64,000 nucleotides of DNA from Amycolatopsis orientalis DSM 43388 (GTDB lineage Bacteria > Actinomycetota > Actinomycetes > Mycobacteriales > Pseudonocardiaceae): assembly GCF_000411975.1 (NCBI RefSeq), contig NZ_ASXG01000030.1, positions 1-64,000 of the forward strand, in the 5' to 3' direction. The translations under genes were made by a program, and so were the position numbers. How positions within the stretch are numbered: the first letter of the stretch is position 1; each line of letters starts with the position of its first letter. The notes beneath the pieces were generated by a model. That model searched no databases. It was given only the letters and a program-made list of their open reading frames with translations, and was not told the origin of the DNA. Shown one piece after another: positions 1-9,267 of this stretch.

Positions 1-207
1 CACCACCCGGCACCACGATCAACAAACCACACGACGCCAAGCGACACACCACCCGCGCACCCCCCGCCCAACACGCACCCGACACCCCGCCCAACCACCA
101 CCCGGCACCACGATCAACAAACCACACGACGCCAAGCGACACACCACCCGCGCACCCCTCGCCCAACACGCACCCGACGCCCCGCCCCCAACCACCACGC
201 GGCACCG
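1..207. repeat. 95-bp tandem direct repeat, two copies plus a partial third
   Basis: The block starting CACCACCCGGCACCACGATC at position 1 recurs at position 96 with only a few substitutions. A third start (CACCACGCGGCACCG) appears at 193, after a 2-base insertion in a C run. The plus strand is almost entirely C and A, so the minus strand is G/T rich. The array abuts the 3' end of the minus-strand ABC permease gene and probably continues left of the window. I see no coding potential. It may act as a transcript-end or spacer element, but that is inference. Confidence 0.85.
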
Positions 208-210
208 AAG

Positions 211-972
211 TCAAGAAATCTTGCGCCGGTAAATCACGTTGGCGAAGAAATACGCCACCACCAAAATCCCCACGCACCAAGCGAGCGCGGTCCAGACCCC
301 GGCACCGACCGGTCGCTCGGCGAACAGGTCGCGGATGGTGTTGACGATCGACGTCACCGGCTGGTGTTCGGCGAACGCGCGCACCGGTCCGGGCATCGTG
401 GCGGTGGGCACGAAGGCCGAGCTGACGAACGGCAGGAAGATGAGCGGATAGGAGAACGCGCTCGCGCCGTCGGCGGATTTGGCGGTGAGACCGGGGATCA
501 CCGCGATCCAGGTCAGCGCCAGGGTGAACAGGATCAGCATCCCGAGCACCGCGAGCCACGCCAGCGGGCCCGCGCTGGTGCGGAAGCCCATCGCGAACGC
601 CACCAGCACCACGACGGCGACCGAGATCAGGTTCGCGATCACCGAGGTGAGCACGTGCGCCCACAGCACCGCCGAGCGCGCGATCGGCATGGACTGGAAG
701 CGTTCGAAGATGCCGCCCTTCAGGTCCAGGAAGAGCCGGAACGCGGTGTAGGCGATCCCAGAGGCGATGGTGATCAGGAGGATGCCGGGCAGCAGATAGG
801 TCACGTACGAATCGGAACCGGAGTTGATCGCGCCGCCGAAGACGTAGGTGAAGAGCAGCAGCATCACGATCGGCGTGACCGTCGTCGTGATGATGGTGTC
901 CAGGCTGCGGGTGATGTGCCGCAGCGATCGTCCTAACAGGACTGAACTGTCGCCGATGAAGTGGCCGCTCAT
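211..972 (-). CDS. ABC-2 type (DrrB-like) multidrug export permease
   Basis: A 253-residue integral membrane protein with about six hydrophobic segments, roughly residues 25-45, 58-80, 103-128, 140-163, 172-195 and 228-247. It has the N-terminal amphipathic stretch typical of ABC-2 permeases of the daunorubicin-resistance (DrrB) type. It should form the membrane channel for the ATPase encoded just upstream. Its start codon overlaps the ATPase stop by four bases (ATGA), so the two are translationally coupled in a padR-DUF1048-ATPase-permease operon. Family knowledge suggests export of a hydrophobic drug or lipid. The substrate cannot be told from sequence. Confidence 0.9.
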   Translation of the reverse strand: MSGHFIGDSSVLLGRSLRHITRSLDTIITTTVTPIVMLLLFTYVFGGAINSGSDSYVTYLLPGILLITIASGIAYTAFRLFLDLKGGIFERFQSMPIARSAVLWAHVLTSVIANLISVAVVVLVAFAMGFRTSAGPLAWLAVLGMLILFTLALTWIAVIPGLTAKSADGASAFSYPLIFLPFVSSAFVPTATMPGPVRAFAEHQPVTSIVNTIRDLFAERPVGAGVWTALAWCVGILVVAYFFANVIYRRKIS

Positions 973-1739
973 CGCCGGTCCCCCTTGTTTCCGGTGCCGA
1001 CCAGGGAAAAGAAGACGTCTTCCAGCGTCGGCTGCTTCTCGACGTACTCGACCTTGGCCGGCGGAAGAAGCTGTTTGAGCTCGTCCAGCGTGCCGTTCAC
1101 GAGCACCCGTCCCTCGTGCAGGATCGCGATCCGGTCGGCGAGGTGTTCGGCCTCTTCCAAGTACTGCGTGGTGAGCAGCACCGTCGCCCCCTGCTCGGCC
1201 AGCTCCTCGACGGCACGCCAGACATCGTTGCGCGCCTGCGGGTCGAGCCCGGTGGTCGGCTCGTCGAGGAAGATGACCTGCGGGTTCCCGATCAGGCTCA
1301 TCGCGATGTCCAGGCGCCGGCGCATGCCTCCGGAGTACGTCGAGACCTTCCGCGCCGCGGCGTCCGTCAGCGCGAACCGCTCCAGCAATCCGTCCGCGAT
1401 CTCGCCGGGATTCTTCAGATGCCGCAGCTTGGCGACCAGCACCAGATTTTCGCGCCCGGTCAGGATTTCGTCGACCGCGGCGAACTGGCCGGTGAGGCTG
1501 ATCGACTCGCGCACGTCCGCGCCCTCGCTCGCCACCGCGAACCCGTTGACCTCCGCCTCCCCCGCGTCCGCCTTGAGCAACGTGGACAGAATCCGCACCA
1601 CCGTGGTCTTGCCCGCCCCGTTCGAGCCGAGCAACGCGAAAATACTGCCGCGCTCCACCTCGAAATCAACGCCGCGCAGCACTTCCAGCTTGCCGTAGGA
1701 CTTGCGCAGCCCGCGCACCCGAATCGCCGGTGCCGTCAT
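969..1739 (-). CDS. ABC transporter ATP-binding protein, DrrA type
   Basis: A 256-residue nucleotide-binding subunit. Visible motifs are Walker A GSNGAGKTT (about residues 38-46), the ABC signature YSGGMRRR (about 135-142) and Walker B VIFLDEP (about 155-161). The usual H-loop histidine is replaced by Gln in LLTTQYLEEAE, which is common in the DrrA drug-resistance subfamily. The protein is shorter than the roughly 320-residue DrrA enzymes that carry a C-terminal extension. It powers the adjacent ABC-2 permease. Its start overlaps the upstream DUF1048 stop by four bases. The PadR regulator at the head of the operon suggests induction by the exported compound. Confidence 0.93.
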   Translation of the reverse strand: MTAPAIRVRGLRKSYGKLEVLRGVDFEVERGSIFALLGSNGAGKTTVVRILSTLLKADAGEAEVNGFAVASEGADVRESISLTGQFAAVDEILTGRENLVLVAKLRHLKNPGEIADGLLERFALTDAAARKVSTYSGGMRRRLDIAMSLIGNPQVIFLDEPTTGLDPQARNDVWRAVEELAEQGATVLLTTQYLEEAEHLADRIAILHEGRVLVNGTLDELKQLLPPAKVEYVEKQPTLEDVFFSLVGTGNKGDRR

Positions 1740-2119
1740 ATCGCACCGCCCACCGCGCGGTCGATCGATTCGGTCAGCCGCGCCCGCTCGCGGGAAATCC
1801 AGTTCCCCTCGGGATAGCTCCGAAGGAATTCCTCCGCGAACTCGACCGGCTCGTCGCCGACGATCTCCCGGACCGTCGTCCCGCCGGCCACGCTCTGCTC
1901 GAACAGGTCGATCAGATCGTCCAGCATCCGCAGATGCCCGTCCGCCGTGCCCGGCCCGAAGTACTGCAGATACCGGTGCAACGCCTTGATCGCGGCCCGG
2001 TAGTCCGGCGGCAGTTCCTCGACGCGCGCCTTGTACCGCCGGTACCGCTTCTTGTCCTCCAGCGGCCCGGTGACCACTTCCAGGTAATGCAGATACCTGC
2101 TCTTCCCGTCATTCCCCAT
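1736..2119 (-). CDS. DUF1048 family protein of the PadR-ABC operon
   Basis: A soluble, charged, mostly helical protein of 127 residues. It matches the small DUF1048 family, which commonly sits between a PadR regulator and an ABC exporter. A strong Shine-Dalgarno (GGAGGG) precedes the ATG. The gene overlaps the end of padR by 11 bases and the ATPase start by four, so it is tightly operonic. No catalytic motif is visible. Its biochemical role is unknown; the context suggests an accessory or sensing role for PadR or the transporter. Confidence 0.8.
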   Translation of the reverse strand: MGNDGKSRYLHYLEVVTGPLEDKKRYRRYKARVEELPPDYRAAIKALHRYLQYFGPGTADGHLRMLDDLIDLFEQSVAGGTTVREIVGDEPVEFAEEFLRSYPEGNWISRERARLTESIDRAVGGAI

Positions 2120-2450
2120 GATCGATTCCCTCCTTGCGCAGCTGTTCGAGCCGGTCCGAGAGAAAGCGCCAGTTCCGCCAGAACTCGTCGAGACTCGCCC
2201 GCCCCGGAGCGTTCAGCGTGTAAACCTTCCGCGGCGGCCCCTTCTCGGACGGCACCTTTTCGACGTCGACGAGCCCGCGCTGCTCGATCCGCACGAGCAA
2301 CGCGTAAACGGTGCCCTCGGCGAGATCGGTGAACCCCCGCTCGCGCAGCCAGGAGGTGATCTCGTACCCGTAGGCGGGCCGCCCGGCGAGAATCGCGAGG
2401 ACGATGCCCTCCAAGGTCCCCTTGAGCATCTCCGTCGCCTGCTTGCCCAT
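2109..2450 (-). CDS. PadR family transcriptional regulator
   Basis: 113 residues with the PadR winged-helix signature near the N-terminus (GYEITSWLRERG, then EGTVYALLVRIEQRGLV) and the basic wing PSEKGPPRKVYTL. The C-terminal helix DEFWRNWRFLSDRLEQLRKE would dimerise. A GAAGGG ribosome site lies just before the ATG. The gene heads the drug-export operon and lies directly beside a promoter region with repeated ACACTGA(G/C)TAC motifs, the probable operator. PadR proteins usually repress their own operon and are released by a ligand, typically a substrate of the neighbouring pump. Confidence 0.92.
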   Translation of the reverse strand: MGKQATEMLKGTLEGIVLAILAGRPAYGYEITSWLRERGFTDLAEGTVYALLVRIEQRGLVDVEKVPSEKGPPRKVYTLNAPGRASLDEFWRNWRFLSDRLEQLRKEGIDHGE

Positions 2451-2465
2451 CGAACGCCCTTCAAC

Positions 2466-2508
2466 TAGTCAGCGACACTGAGTACCAGTAGATAGTAACA
2501 CTGACTAC
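2466..2508 (-). promoter_or_regulatory. Probable PadR operator/promoter
   Basis: AT-rich 43-bp stretch immediately upstream of padR. TAGTCAG at 2466-2472 is the inverted repeat of CTGACTA at 2501-2507. ACACTGAGTAC at 2475-2485 is repeated directly as ACACTGACTAC at 2498-2508, 23 bp apart. Paired repeats of this kind at a padR start fit autoregulation. Protein binding is inferred. Confidence 0.55.
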
Positions 2509-2682
2509 CGACGACGCGAGGGGAAATTCCGGGCACGCGGGAAACCGAACAGGTTTCGCGAGGTCGTTGCCCCGCAACAGGATTTGAGACCCCGCAACTG
2601 TGACTGGGGTCAAGAAGAGGTCACGCGTCGCCGCGGGCAAGCCGAATCAGCGGTCCAACGCCCGGACGCGCCGCGCTGAAGT

Positions 2683-2955
2683 TCAGGGCAGTTCCCGCCA
2701 CCGGAGGTCGCCCCAGCCGGCCGAGGTGACGTCGGCCAGTTCGGCCCAGCGAGTCGTCCCGGGTCGCACGTGCGTGTCCGAGCCGATCGACCACTCGGGC
2801 GCTTCCGGCTCGACGTGGTCGAACTCGTCGATGCCGGACGGCGTGCGCCACACCGCGGTGCAGGAGTCGCACATCAGCACGACCTTGCCGTGCTCGGTGA
2901 CGACCGGCCGAATCAGTCCCTGGTCCCAGAACGACGGACATTCGACCAGCCACAT
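2683..2955 (-). CDS. Hypothetical 90-residue Trp-rich CxxC protein
   Basis: I chose the ATG at 2955 because the upstream extension of this frame is low-complexity Arg/Ser, while the final 90 residues look like a real protein: balanced composition, five or more tryptophans, and a CDSC motif in LMCDSCTAVWRTPS. The CxxC may bind metal or be redox active. A G-rich GAGGCGG lies about 10 bases upstream. I do not recognise the family. It stands alone between the PadR operon promoter and the kgd leader, on the minus strand. A function would be guesswork. Confidence 0.5.
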   Translation of the reverse strand: MWLVECPSFWDQGLIRPVVTEHGKVVLMCDSCTAVWRTPSGIDEFDHVEPEAPEWSIGSDTHVRPGTTRWAELADVTSAGWGDLRWRELP

Positions 2956-3562
2956 CGCGCCACCACCGCCTCGCGCCTCGGAAGCCTCGGAAACCGCCGC
3001 GGCCCGAGCAAGGCCGCAGCCTTTCGACAGCACAACACCGCTCCGTGAACGAGCCGCTACGCACGTGCCAACTCGGCCGGAACAGGCGCGGACGATGCCG
3101 GACGACCGGCGCCGCTTCGCCTGGATGCACGACCCGGCCCTGCCCCGGAGTCCCGCCGACCGGTGCCGCGCGGCAGCCGATCGCCGCGGCGCGCCGTCCG
3201 GGCCCACCGCCCCGCGACCCGAGTTCGACCCGAGTCCAGACAACCGGCCCCGCATCCGACTCACCGTGCGCGAGCCGGAGCGCATGGTCCGAACCAACCA
3301 AGCGGACAGCCGGGCCGAGCGGCGGCCGGGCAGGGATGTGGCCGGAATCACCCCAAACCGGCCGAGGGGACGGCAATCGGTTCGGGCGACGCGTACGGTG
3401 GTCTCTGCTGTCTGTCAGGCTGGGCCTCTCAACCGATCCAGACAATGACCTGTCTCACGAGCGTCCAGGTGGCGTGTTTCGGGCCACCGGCAGGGGACTA
3501 GCCTGGCGGTCAGCAGATGCTTGTGATATCGGATCGAGAATGGATAGAGGCGAGAGCCAGCC
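2956..3562. other. 607-bp region upstream of kgd, no convincing gene
   Basis: Open frames here on both strands are Arg/Pro/Gly-rich and show no family resemblance. The right end should carry the kgd promoter. A possible -10 element TAGCCT lies at 3499-3504, and an A/G-rich ribosome site (AGAGGCGAG) lies just before the GTG start at 3563. Nothing else is identified. Confidence 0.5.
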
Positions 3563-6500
3563 GTGGCCAGCAGCAGTCCCGCATCGCAGTTCGGTGCCAA
3601 TGAGTGGCTCGTCGAGGAAATGTACGAGCGGTTTCTCGCGGACCCCCAGTCGGTAGACGCCGCCTGGCACGATTTCTTCGCCGACTACAAGCCCACTCCG
3701 GGCGGCAACGGCACGCAAGCGGGAGAGAACGGAGAGGTCAAGGCCGCCACGCCGGCCCCTGCCGCCAAGACCGCGTCCTCCGCGAAGGCCCCCGAGACCA
3801 CGGCCCCGGCCGCGAAGGCTCCCGCGGCGAAGGCCCCCGAGGCCAAGGCTCCGGCGGCGAAGGCCCCGGCCAAGACCGCCCCGGCCGCGAAGCCCGCGCA
3901 GCAGGCGCAGCCCGCTCCGGCCGCCAAGACCGCACCGGAATCCAAGCAGCTCCGCGGCGCCGCGGCGGCGATCGCGAAGAACATGGACGCCTCGCTCGCC
4001 GTGCCGACCGCGACCAGCGTGCGCGCGGTCCCGGCGAAGCTGATGGCGGACAACCGCATCGTCATCAACAACCACCTCAAGCGCACCCGCGGCGGCAAGA
4101 TCTCCTTCACGCACCTCATCGGCTACGCCATGGTGCGGGCGCTGAAGGACTTCCCGAACATGAACCGGCACTACCAGCTGATCGACGGGAAGCCGTTCGC
4201 GGTCACGCCGGAGCACGTGAACTTCGGCCTCGCCATCGACATGAAGGGCAAGGACGACTCCCGCACTCTCGTCGTGGCCTCCATCAAGGCCACCGAGAAC
4301 ATGACCTTCATGCAGTTCTGGCAGGCCTACGAGGAGATCGTCAAGAAGGCCCGCACGAACAAGCTCACCGCGGACGACTTCGCGGGCACCACCATCTCGC
4401 TCACCAACCCGGGCGGCATCGGCACCAACCACTCGGTGCCGCGGTTGCAGGCGGGCCAGGGCGCGATCATCGGTGTCGGCGCGATGCAGTACCCGGCCTC
4501 GTTCGAGGGCACCAGCGAGAAGACCCTGGTCGACCTCGCGGTCAGCAAGATCATGACGCTGACCTCGACGTACGACCACCGCATCATCCAGGGCGCGGAG
4601 TCCGGCGAGTTCCTGAAGCGGATCCACGAGCTGCTGCTCGGCGAGGACGGCTTCTACGACGACGTCTTCACCAGCCTGCGGCTGCCGTACGAGCCGATCC
4701 GCTGGGTCGCCGACATCCCGGACGGCCCGGTCGACAAGACCGCGCGCGTCATGGAGCTGATCGAGGCGTTCCGGATGCGCGGCCACCTGATGGCCGACAC
4801 CGACCCGCTGAACTACCGCCAGCGCAGCCACCACGACCTGGACGTGCTCAGCCACGGCCTGACCCTGTGGGACCTGGACCGCGAGTTCGCCGTCGGCGAC
4901 TTCTCCAGCCGCGAGCGGATGAAGCTGCGCGACATCCTCGGCGTGCTGCGCGACTCGTACTGCCGCACGGTCGGCGTCGAGTACACGCACATCCTCGACC
5001 CCGAGGAGCGCGGCTGGATCCAGGAGCGCGTCGAGGTCCGGCACAGCAAGCCGGAGCCGTCCGCGCAGAAGTACATCCTGTCGAAGCTCAATGCCGCCGA
5101 GGCGTTCGAGACCTTCCTGCAGACCAAGTACGTCGGCCAGAAGCGGTTCTCGCTGGAGGGCGGCGAGACCGCGATCCCGCTGCTCGACACGATCCTGGAC
5201 AAGGCCGCCGAGCACGAACTCGACGAGGTCGTCATCGGCATGCCGCACCGCGGCCGGCTGAACGTGCTGGCGAACATCGTCGGCAAGCCGATCAGCCAGA
5301 TCTTCCAGGAGTTCGAGGGCAACCTCGACCCGGGCCAGGCGCACGGCTCCGGCGACGTGAAGTACCACCTCGGCGCCGAGGGCAAGTACTTCCGGATGTT
5401 CGGCGACGGGGAGACCCGGGTGTCGCTGGCGTCCAACCCGTCGCACCTGGAAACCGTCGACCCGGTGCTCGAGGGCATCGTCCGCGCCAAGCAGGACATC
5501 CTCGACAAGGGCGGCGAGGGCTACACCGTGCTGCCGGTCCTGATGCACGGCGACGCGGCCTTCGCGGGCCAGGGCGTCGTGGCCGAGACCCTGAACCTGG
5601 CGCTGCTGCGCGGCTACCGCACCGGCGGCACCGTGCACGTCATCGTCAACAACCAGGTCGGCTTCACCACCGCGCCGGAGCACTCGCGCTCCAGCCAGTA
5701 CGCCACCGACGTCGCGAAGATGATCGGCGCGCCGGTCTTCCACGTGAACGGCGACGACCCGGAGGCCGCGTACTGGGTCGCGAAGCTGGCGGTCGACTAC
5801 CGCCAGGCGTTCCACAAGGACGTCGTGATCGACCTGGTCTGCTACCGCCGCCGCGGGCACAACGAGGGCGACGACCCGTCGATGACGCAGCCGGCGATGT
5901 ACGACATCATCGACTCCAAGCGTTCGGTCCGGAAGACCTACACCGAATCGCTGATCGGCCGGGGCGACATCTCCGTCGAAGAGGCCGAGGCCGCGCTGCG
6001 CGACTTCTCCAGCCAGCTCGAGCACGTCTTCAACGAGGTGCGCGAACTCGAGCGGCACCCGGCGAAGGCGAGCCCGTCGGTCGAGGGCGAGCAGCAGATC
6101 CCGGCGAAGGTCGCCACCGCCGTGTCGCGCGAGGTCGTCGAGAAGATCGGCGACGCGTTCGTCAACCTGCCCGAGGGCTTCACCCCGCACCCGCGGGTCA
6201 AGCCGGTCATGGAGCGCCGCCACAAGATGTCCCGCGAGGGCGGCATCGACTGGGCGTTCGGCGAGCTGCTGGCCTTCGGGTCGCTGGCGCTGGAAGGCCG
6301 TCTCGTGCGGCTGTCCGGCCAGGACTCCCGGCGCGGCACCTTCACCCAGCGGCACTCGGTGTTCATCGACCGCAAGAACGGCCAGGAGTACGCGCCGCTG
6401 CAGCACCTGGCCGAGGGCCAGGGCCGCGTGATGATCTACGACTCGGCGCTGTCGGAGTACGCGGCCGTCGGCTTCGAGTACGGCTACTCGGTGGCGAACT

Positions 6501-7273
6501 CCGACGCGCTGGTGATGTGGGAAGCGCAGTTCGGCGACTTCGTCAACGGCGCGCAGACCGTGATCGACGAGTACATCTCCTCCGGCGAGGCCAAGTGGGG
6601 CCAGCGCTCGGACGTCGTGCTGCTGCTGCCGCACGGCCACGAGGGCCAGGGCCCGGACCACACGTCCGGCCGGATCGAGCGGTTCCTGTCGCTGTGCGCG
6701 GAGGCGTCGATGACTGTCGCGGTGCCGTCCACCCCGGCGAACTACTTCCACCTGCTGCGCCGGCACGCCCTCGACGGGATCCAGCGTCCGCTGATCGTCT
6801 TCACCCCGAAGTCGATGCTGCGCAACAAGGCGGCGACCTCGTCGGTCGAGGACTTCACCGGGCAGAGCCGGTTCATGTCGGTGATCGACGACGCCACGCA
6901 GGACCCGGCGAAGATCCGCAAGGTGCTGCTCACCTCGGGCAAGCTCTACTGGGAGCTGGTGGCCGAGCGCGAGAAGCGCGGCGCGGACGACATCGCGATC
7001 GTGCGGATCGAGCAGTACTACCCGCTGCCGAAGAAGAAGCTGCTGGCCGCGGTGGAGCGCTACTCGAACGCGCGGAGCATCACCTGGGTCCAGGAGGAGC
7101 CGGAGAACCAGGGCGCGTGGCCGTTCTTCGGCCTCAACCTGCCGCGGAAGTTCCCGGAGGTCTTCGCCGGGCTCGACGTGGTGGCGCGGCGTCCGATGGC
7201 CGCTCCGTCGGCTGGTTCGTCGAAGGTGCACGAGGTCGAGCAGAAGGCGCTGATCGCCAAGGCGTTCGACTGA
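3563..7273 (+). CDS. kgd: Multifunctional 2-oxoglutarate metabolism enzyme (KGD/OdhA type)
   Basis: 1236 residues, close to the roughly 1230 of mycobacterial KGD. Domains in order: the E1o N-terminal signature ([16 protein letters not shown], about 13-30); a long Ala/Lys/Pro linker (about 50-125); an E2-type acyltransferase domain (about 130-370) with [13 protein letters not shown] near 336-348; then the thiamine-diphosphate E1 domain with [18 protein letters not shown] near 662 and the transketolase-like C-terminus. It decarboxylates 2-oxoglutarate and supplies succinyl groups to the E2/E3 core or makes succinic semialdehyde or 2-hydroxy-3-oxoadipate. As in the family, it lacks its own lipoyl domain. 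GTG start preceded by an A/G-rich site. In relatives the GarA FHA protein inhibits it. Monocistronic, with a strong terminator downstream. Confidence 0.97.
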   Translation: MASSSPASQFGANEWLVEEMYERFLADPQSVDAAWHDFFADYKPTPGGNGTQAGENGEVKAATPAPAAKTASSAKAPETTAPAAKAPAAKAPEAKAPAAKAPAKTAPAAKPAQQAQPAPAAKTAPESKQLRGAAAAIAKNMDASLAVPTATSVRAVPAKLMADNRIVINNHLKRTRGGKISFTHLIGYAMVRALKDFPNMNRHYQLIDGKPFAVTPEHVNFGLAIDMKGKDDSRTLVVASIKATENMTFMQFWQAYEEIVKKARTNKLTADDFAGTTISLTNPGGIGTNHSVPRLQAGQGAIIGVGAMQYPASFEGTSEKTLVDLAVSKIMTLTSTYDHRIIQGAESGEFLKRIHELLLGEDGFYDDVFTSLRLPYEPIRWVADIPDGPVDKTARVMELIEAFRMRGHLMADTDPLNYRQRSHHDLDVLSHGLTLWDLDREFAVGDFSSRERMKLRDILGVLRDSYCRTVGVEYTHILDPEERGWIQERVEVRHSKPEPSAQKYILSKLNAAEAFETFLQTKYVGQKRFSLEGGETAIPLLDTILDKAAEHELDEVVIGMPHRGRLNVLANIVGKPISQIFQEFEGNLDPGQAHGSGDVKYHLGAEGKYFRMFGDGETRVSLASNPSHLETVDPVLEGIVRAKQDILDKGGEGYTVLPVLMHGDAAFAGQGVVAETLNLALLRGYRTGGTVHVIVNNQVGFTTAPEHSRSSQYATDVAKMIGAPVFHVNGDDPEAAYWVAKLAVDYRQAFHKDVVIDLVCYRRRGHNEGDDPSMTQPAMYDIIDSKRSVRKTYTESLIGRGDISVEEAEAALRDFSSQLEHVFNEVRELERHPAKASPSVEGEQQIPAKVATAVSREVVEKIGDAFVNLPEGFTPHPRVKPVMERRHKMSREGGIDWAFGELLAFGSLALEGRLVRLSGQDSRRGTFTQRHSVFIDRKNGQEYAPLQHLAEGQGRVMIYDSALSEYAAVGFEYGYSVANSDALVMWEAQFGDFVNGAQTVIDEYISSGEAKWGQRSDVVLLLPHGHEGQGPDHTSGRIERFLSLCAEASMTVAVPSTPANYFHLLRRHALDGIQRPLIVFTPKSMLRNKAATSSVEDFTGQSRFMSVIDDATQDPAKIRKVLLTSGKLYWELVAEREKRGADDIAIVRIEQYYPLPKKKLLAAVERYSNARSITWVQEEPENQGAWPFFGLNLPRKFPEVFAGLDVVARRPMAAPSAGSSKVHEVEQKALIAKAFD

Positions 7274-7286
7274 TCCTCAGTTGCTC

Positions 7287-7320
7287 CGAAGGCCGCCGCG
7301 GGACTCCGCGGCGGCCTTCG
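7287..7320 (+). terminator. Rho-independent-type hairpin after kgd
   Basis: A perfect 15-bp stem (7287-7301 paired with 7306-7320) with a 4-base GACT loop, starting 14 bases after the kgd stop. There is no long T tract, which is normal for high-GC actinobacteria. Confidence 0.85.
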
Positions 7321-7369
7321 CCGTTGTGGGCTCGTGAGTGGCGATGCCGGTTCTAACCGGCTTCCGCAC

Positions 7370-7819
7370 TCACGACCCCTCCACGCGGAACACCGCGATC
7401 TTCCCGGCGGCCGCCGCGACTCCGTCCGGTGTCGGCGACTCCGCCAGCCCGGTCGTCACGTACCGCCGGCCCACACTCGGCGGCCCGCCCGCCACCACTT
7501 CCCGCAACACCGGTCGCCTCTCCTCGACCGGCAACTCCGCGAACCGCACTCGCCGCGACCGGCGGCCCCGGGACAACGTTCCCTCCTTCGCCGCACGCAC
7601 GTTCGCCACCCATGCGGCCTTCGGGAACGCCTGGATCAGGTACTCCCCGCCGTGGACGTGCAATACCGCCAGCGGAAAGGTCCGCGGCTCGCCGCTGCGC
7701 CGTCCGGGGACGGTGAGCAGCTCGGTCGGCCCGAACGCGAGCCCGGCGCGCTGCAGGGCGGTGATGACCCGGTTGATCGTGTTGACCTTGCGCCGGTATC
7801 CGGCTGCTTTGGTGTCCAT
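7370..7819 (-). CDS. Nitroreductase/deazaflavin-dependent oxidoreductase family protein (DUF385)
   Basis: 149 residues resembling the Ddn-like split-barrel flavin/deazaflavin oxidoreductases of actinobacteria. The diagnostic segment is TVPGRRSGEPRTFPLAV followed by GEYLIQAFPKAAWVANVRA and LPVEERRPVLREVV. These proteins usually bind coenzyme F420 (sometimes heme or flavin) and reduce quinones, nitro compounds or unsaturated metabolites. ATG start. The gene is divergent from the FAD oxidoreductase operon across a 150-bp AT-rich region holding two palindromes, so a shared regulator is likely. The substrate is unknown. Confidence 0.85.
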   Translation of the reverse strand: MDTKAAGYRRKVNTINRVITALQRAGLAFGPTELLTVPGRRSGEPRTFPLAVLHVHGGEYLIQAFPKAAWVANVRAAKEGTLSRGRRSRRVRFAELPVEERRPVLREVVAGGPPSVGRRYVTTGLAESPTPDGVAAAAGKIAVFRVEGS

Positions 7820-7840
7820 GCCCTCGAGCGTACGCCAACT

Positions 7841-7889
7841 TATACGAGTTTCATACTTTCTCTAACTCGTATATATACCCGCCGGGTAT
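7841..7889. promoter_or_regulatory. Two strong palindromes in the divergent promoter region
   Basis: TATACGAGTT (7841-7850) is perfectly inverted as AACTCGTATA (7864-7873). Directly beside it ATACCCG (7875-7881) is inverted as CGGGTAT (7883-7889). The AT-rich setting between two divergent genes fits operators plus promoter elements. No regulator gene is adjacent, so the binding protein is unknown. Confidence 0.6.
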
Positions 7890-7969
7890 GCCCGGGGTGC
7901 CGGAACGGCAGTGGCGGCCTCCTCGCCGGACCCAGTTGACTGGTTCGCAAACACCTGAGGAGGGTTGCG

Positions 7970-9208
7970 GTGCACTACGACGTCGTCGTCGTGGGAGGCG
8001 GTGCTGGGGGTATCGCCTCCGCGGCCGGAGCGGCGCGGGCCGGGGCACGGGTGCTGCTGGTCGAGCAGTACCCGTACCTGGGCGGCGCGGCGACGATCAG
8101 TTCCGTGCTGACCCTCTGCGGTTTCTTCGACCAGACCGGTCAGCAGGTCGTCGCAGGCATCGGCGAGGACGTGCTGCGGCGGCTGCGTCGGCGCGGTGCC
8201 TACGAAGCGAAGACGATGGGCTGGACCGGCAACAAGATCGTCCTGCTCGACCTGGAAACCACCAAACTGGTCTACGACGAACTGGCCGCGGACGCCGGCG
8301 TGGACGTCCTCCTGCACACCACGCTCATCGGCGCCCACCGCACGCACGGCGTCGTCACCGAGGTCGAACTGCACCATCGTGGCGGGCTGGAACGGGTCAC
8401 CGCCGGCGCGTTCGTCGACGCCAGCGGCGACGGCGCGCTCTTGGCCGCCGCTGGCGCCGCCGTCCGCGTCGCCCCGCTGAGCGACCGGCAAACCAGCACA
8501 CTCGTCTGCCGATTCTCCGGCGTCCCCGAAGACGCCGATCTCTCGCGCGAGGGCCTGCGCGCCGCCGTCGCCGCGTACCAACGAGAAACCGGCATCCAGC
8601 TGGCTCGCGACTACGGCATCGCCGTGCACCTTCCGTTGACCCGCGACGTCATCGCGCTCCTGGTGGACGAGCAAACCGACGTCCTCGACGCCGCCTCGCT
8701 CAGCCGCGACGAAGCCAGCGCGCGCCGCCAGGCCTGGCAATACCTGGACGCTTTGCGCAAACACCTCTCCGGATGGTCGTCGGCGCGCCTCGAAGAAACC
8801 GGCCCGCAGCTGGGCATTCGCGAAGGACGGCACCTGGTCGGCCGTGAACAGCTCACCGGCCGCGACGTCCTGACCGCCCGCAAGCGCCCCGACGTGTCGA
8901 TCGGCCGCTGCGGCTGGCCCATCGAGGACCACGCGGGCCCGGGCGTCACGCGCTACGAACCGATCGCCGGCCGAGGCTGGTACGACCTGCCTTACGGCGC
9001 GATCTGCTCCGCCGACACTCCGAACCTCTGGGCCGCCGGCCGCCTGACCAGCTCCGACGACGACGCGTACGCCTCCGTCCGCGTCATGGGCACCGCCTTC
9101 GCGACCGGACACGCCGCGGGGATCGCCGCCGCCCAGTACGTCGACGGCCGAGCCCACGACATCCGCGCGATCCGCGCCGAGTTGCACCGGCAGGACGCGT
9201 TGGCTTGA
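7970..9208 (+). CDS. FAD-dependent oxidoreductase (FAD_oxidored type)
   Basis: 412 residues opening with a dinucleotide-binding fold VVVVGGGAGGIASAAGAARAG (residues 4-24) and an acidic end to strand 2 (VLLVEQYPYLGGAAT). This is the layout of the FAD-dependent oxidoreductases that include BaiN/HI0933-like and FAD_oxidored proteins. A C-terminal FAD motif appears in LWAAGRLTSSDDDAYASVRVMG. GTG start with GAGGAGGG upstream. It is followed 59 bases later by an MFS transporter and then a GNAT protein, so the unit probably imports and oxidises (or reduces) a small organic acid. No partner defines the substrate. Confidence 0.85.
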   Translation: MHYDVVVVGGGAGGIASAAGAARAGARVLLVEQYPYLGGAATISSVLTLCGFFDQTGQQVVAGIGEDVLRRLRRRGAYEAKTMGWTGNKIVLLDLETTKLVYDELAADAGVDVLLHTTLIGAHRTHGVVTEVELHHRGGLERVTAGAFVDASGDGALLAAAGAAVRVAPLSDRQTSTLVCRFSGVPEDADLSREGLRAAVAAYQRETGIQLARDYGIAVHLPLTRDVIALLVDEQTDVLDAASLSRDEASARRQAWQYLDALRKHLSGWSSARLEETGPQLGIREGRHLVGREQLTGRDVLTARKRPDVSIGRCGWPIEDHAGPGVTRYEPIAGRGWYDLPYGAICSADTPNLWAAGRLTSSDDDAYASVRVMGTAFATGHAAGIAAAQYVDGRAHDIRAIRAELHRQDALA

Positions 9209-9267
9209 CCGCCGCCGCCGGTCACGGGAACCTTCCCTGATCATCCTCCCCGGCCGAAGGAGCGCCT

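Noticed and set aside
1..207. CRISPR array or attachment site
   Set aside because: The whole 95-bp unit repeats without spacers, and no integrase or tRNA is adjacent.
3094..3447. Plus-strand frame starting MPDDRRRFAWMHD upstream of kgd
   Set aside because: Arg-rich, no ribosome site and no family resemblance, though it looks slightly more protein-like than its neighbours.
2600..3448. Frames of more than 200 codons on both strands upstream of kgd
   Set aside because: Low-complexity Arg/Pro/Ser composition and no homology signal; only the last 90 residues of one minus frame look real.
3455..7231. 1258-residue minus-strand frame opposite kgd
   Set aside because: Arg/Leu/Val/His-rich antisense shadow of kgd with no family resemblance; kgd explains the codon pattern.
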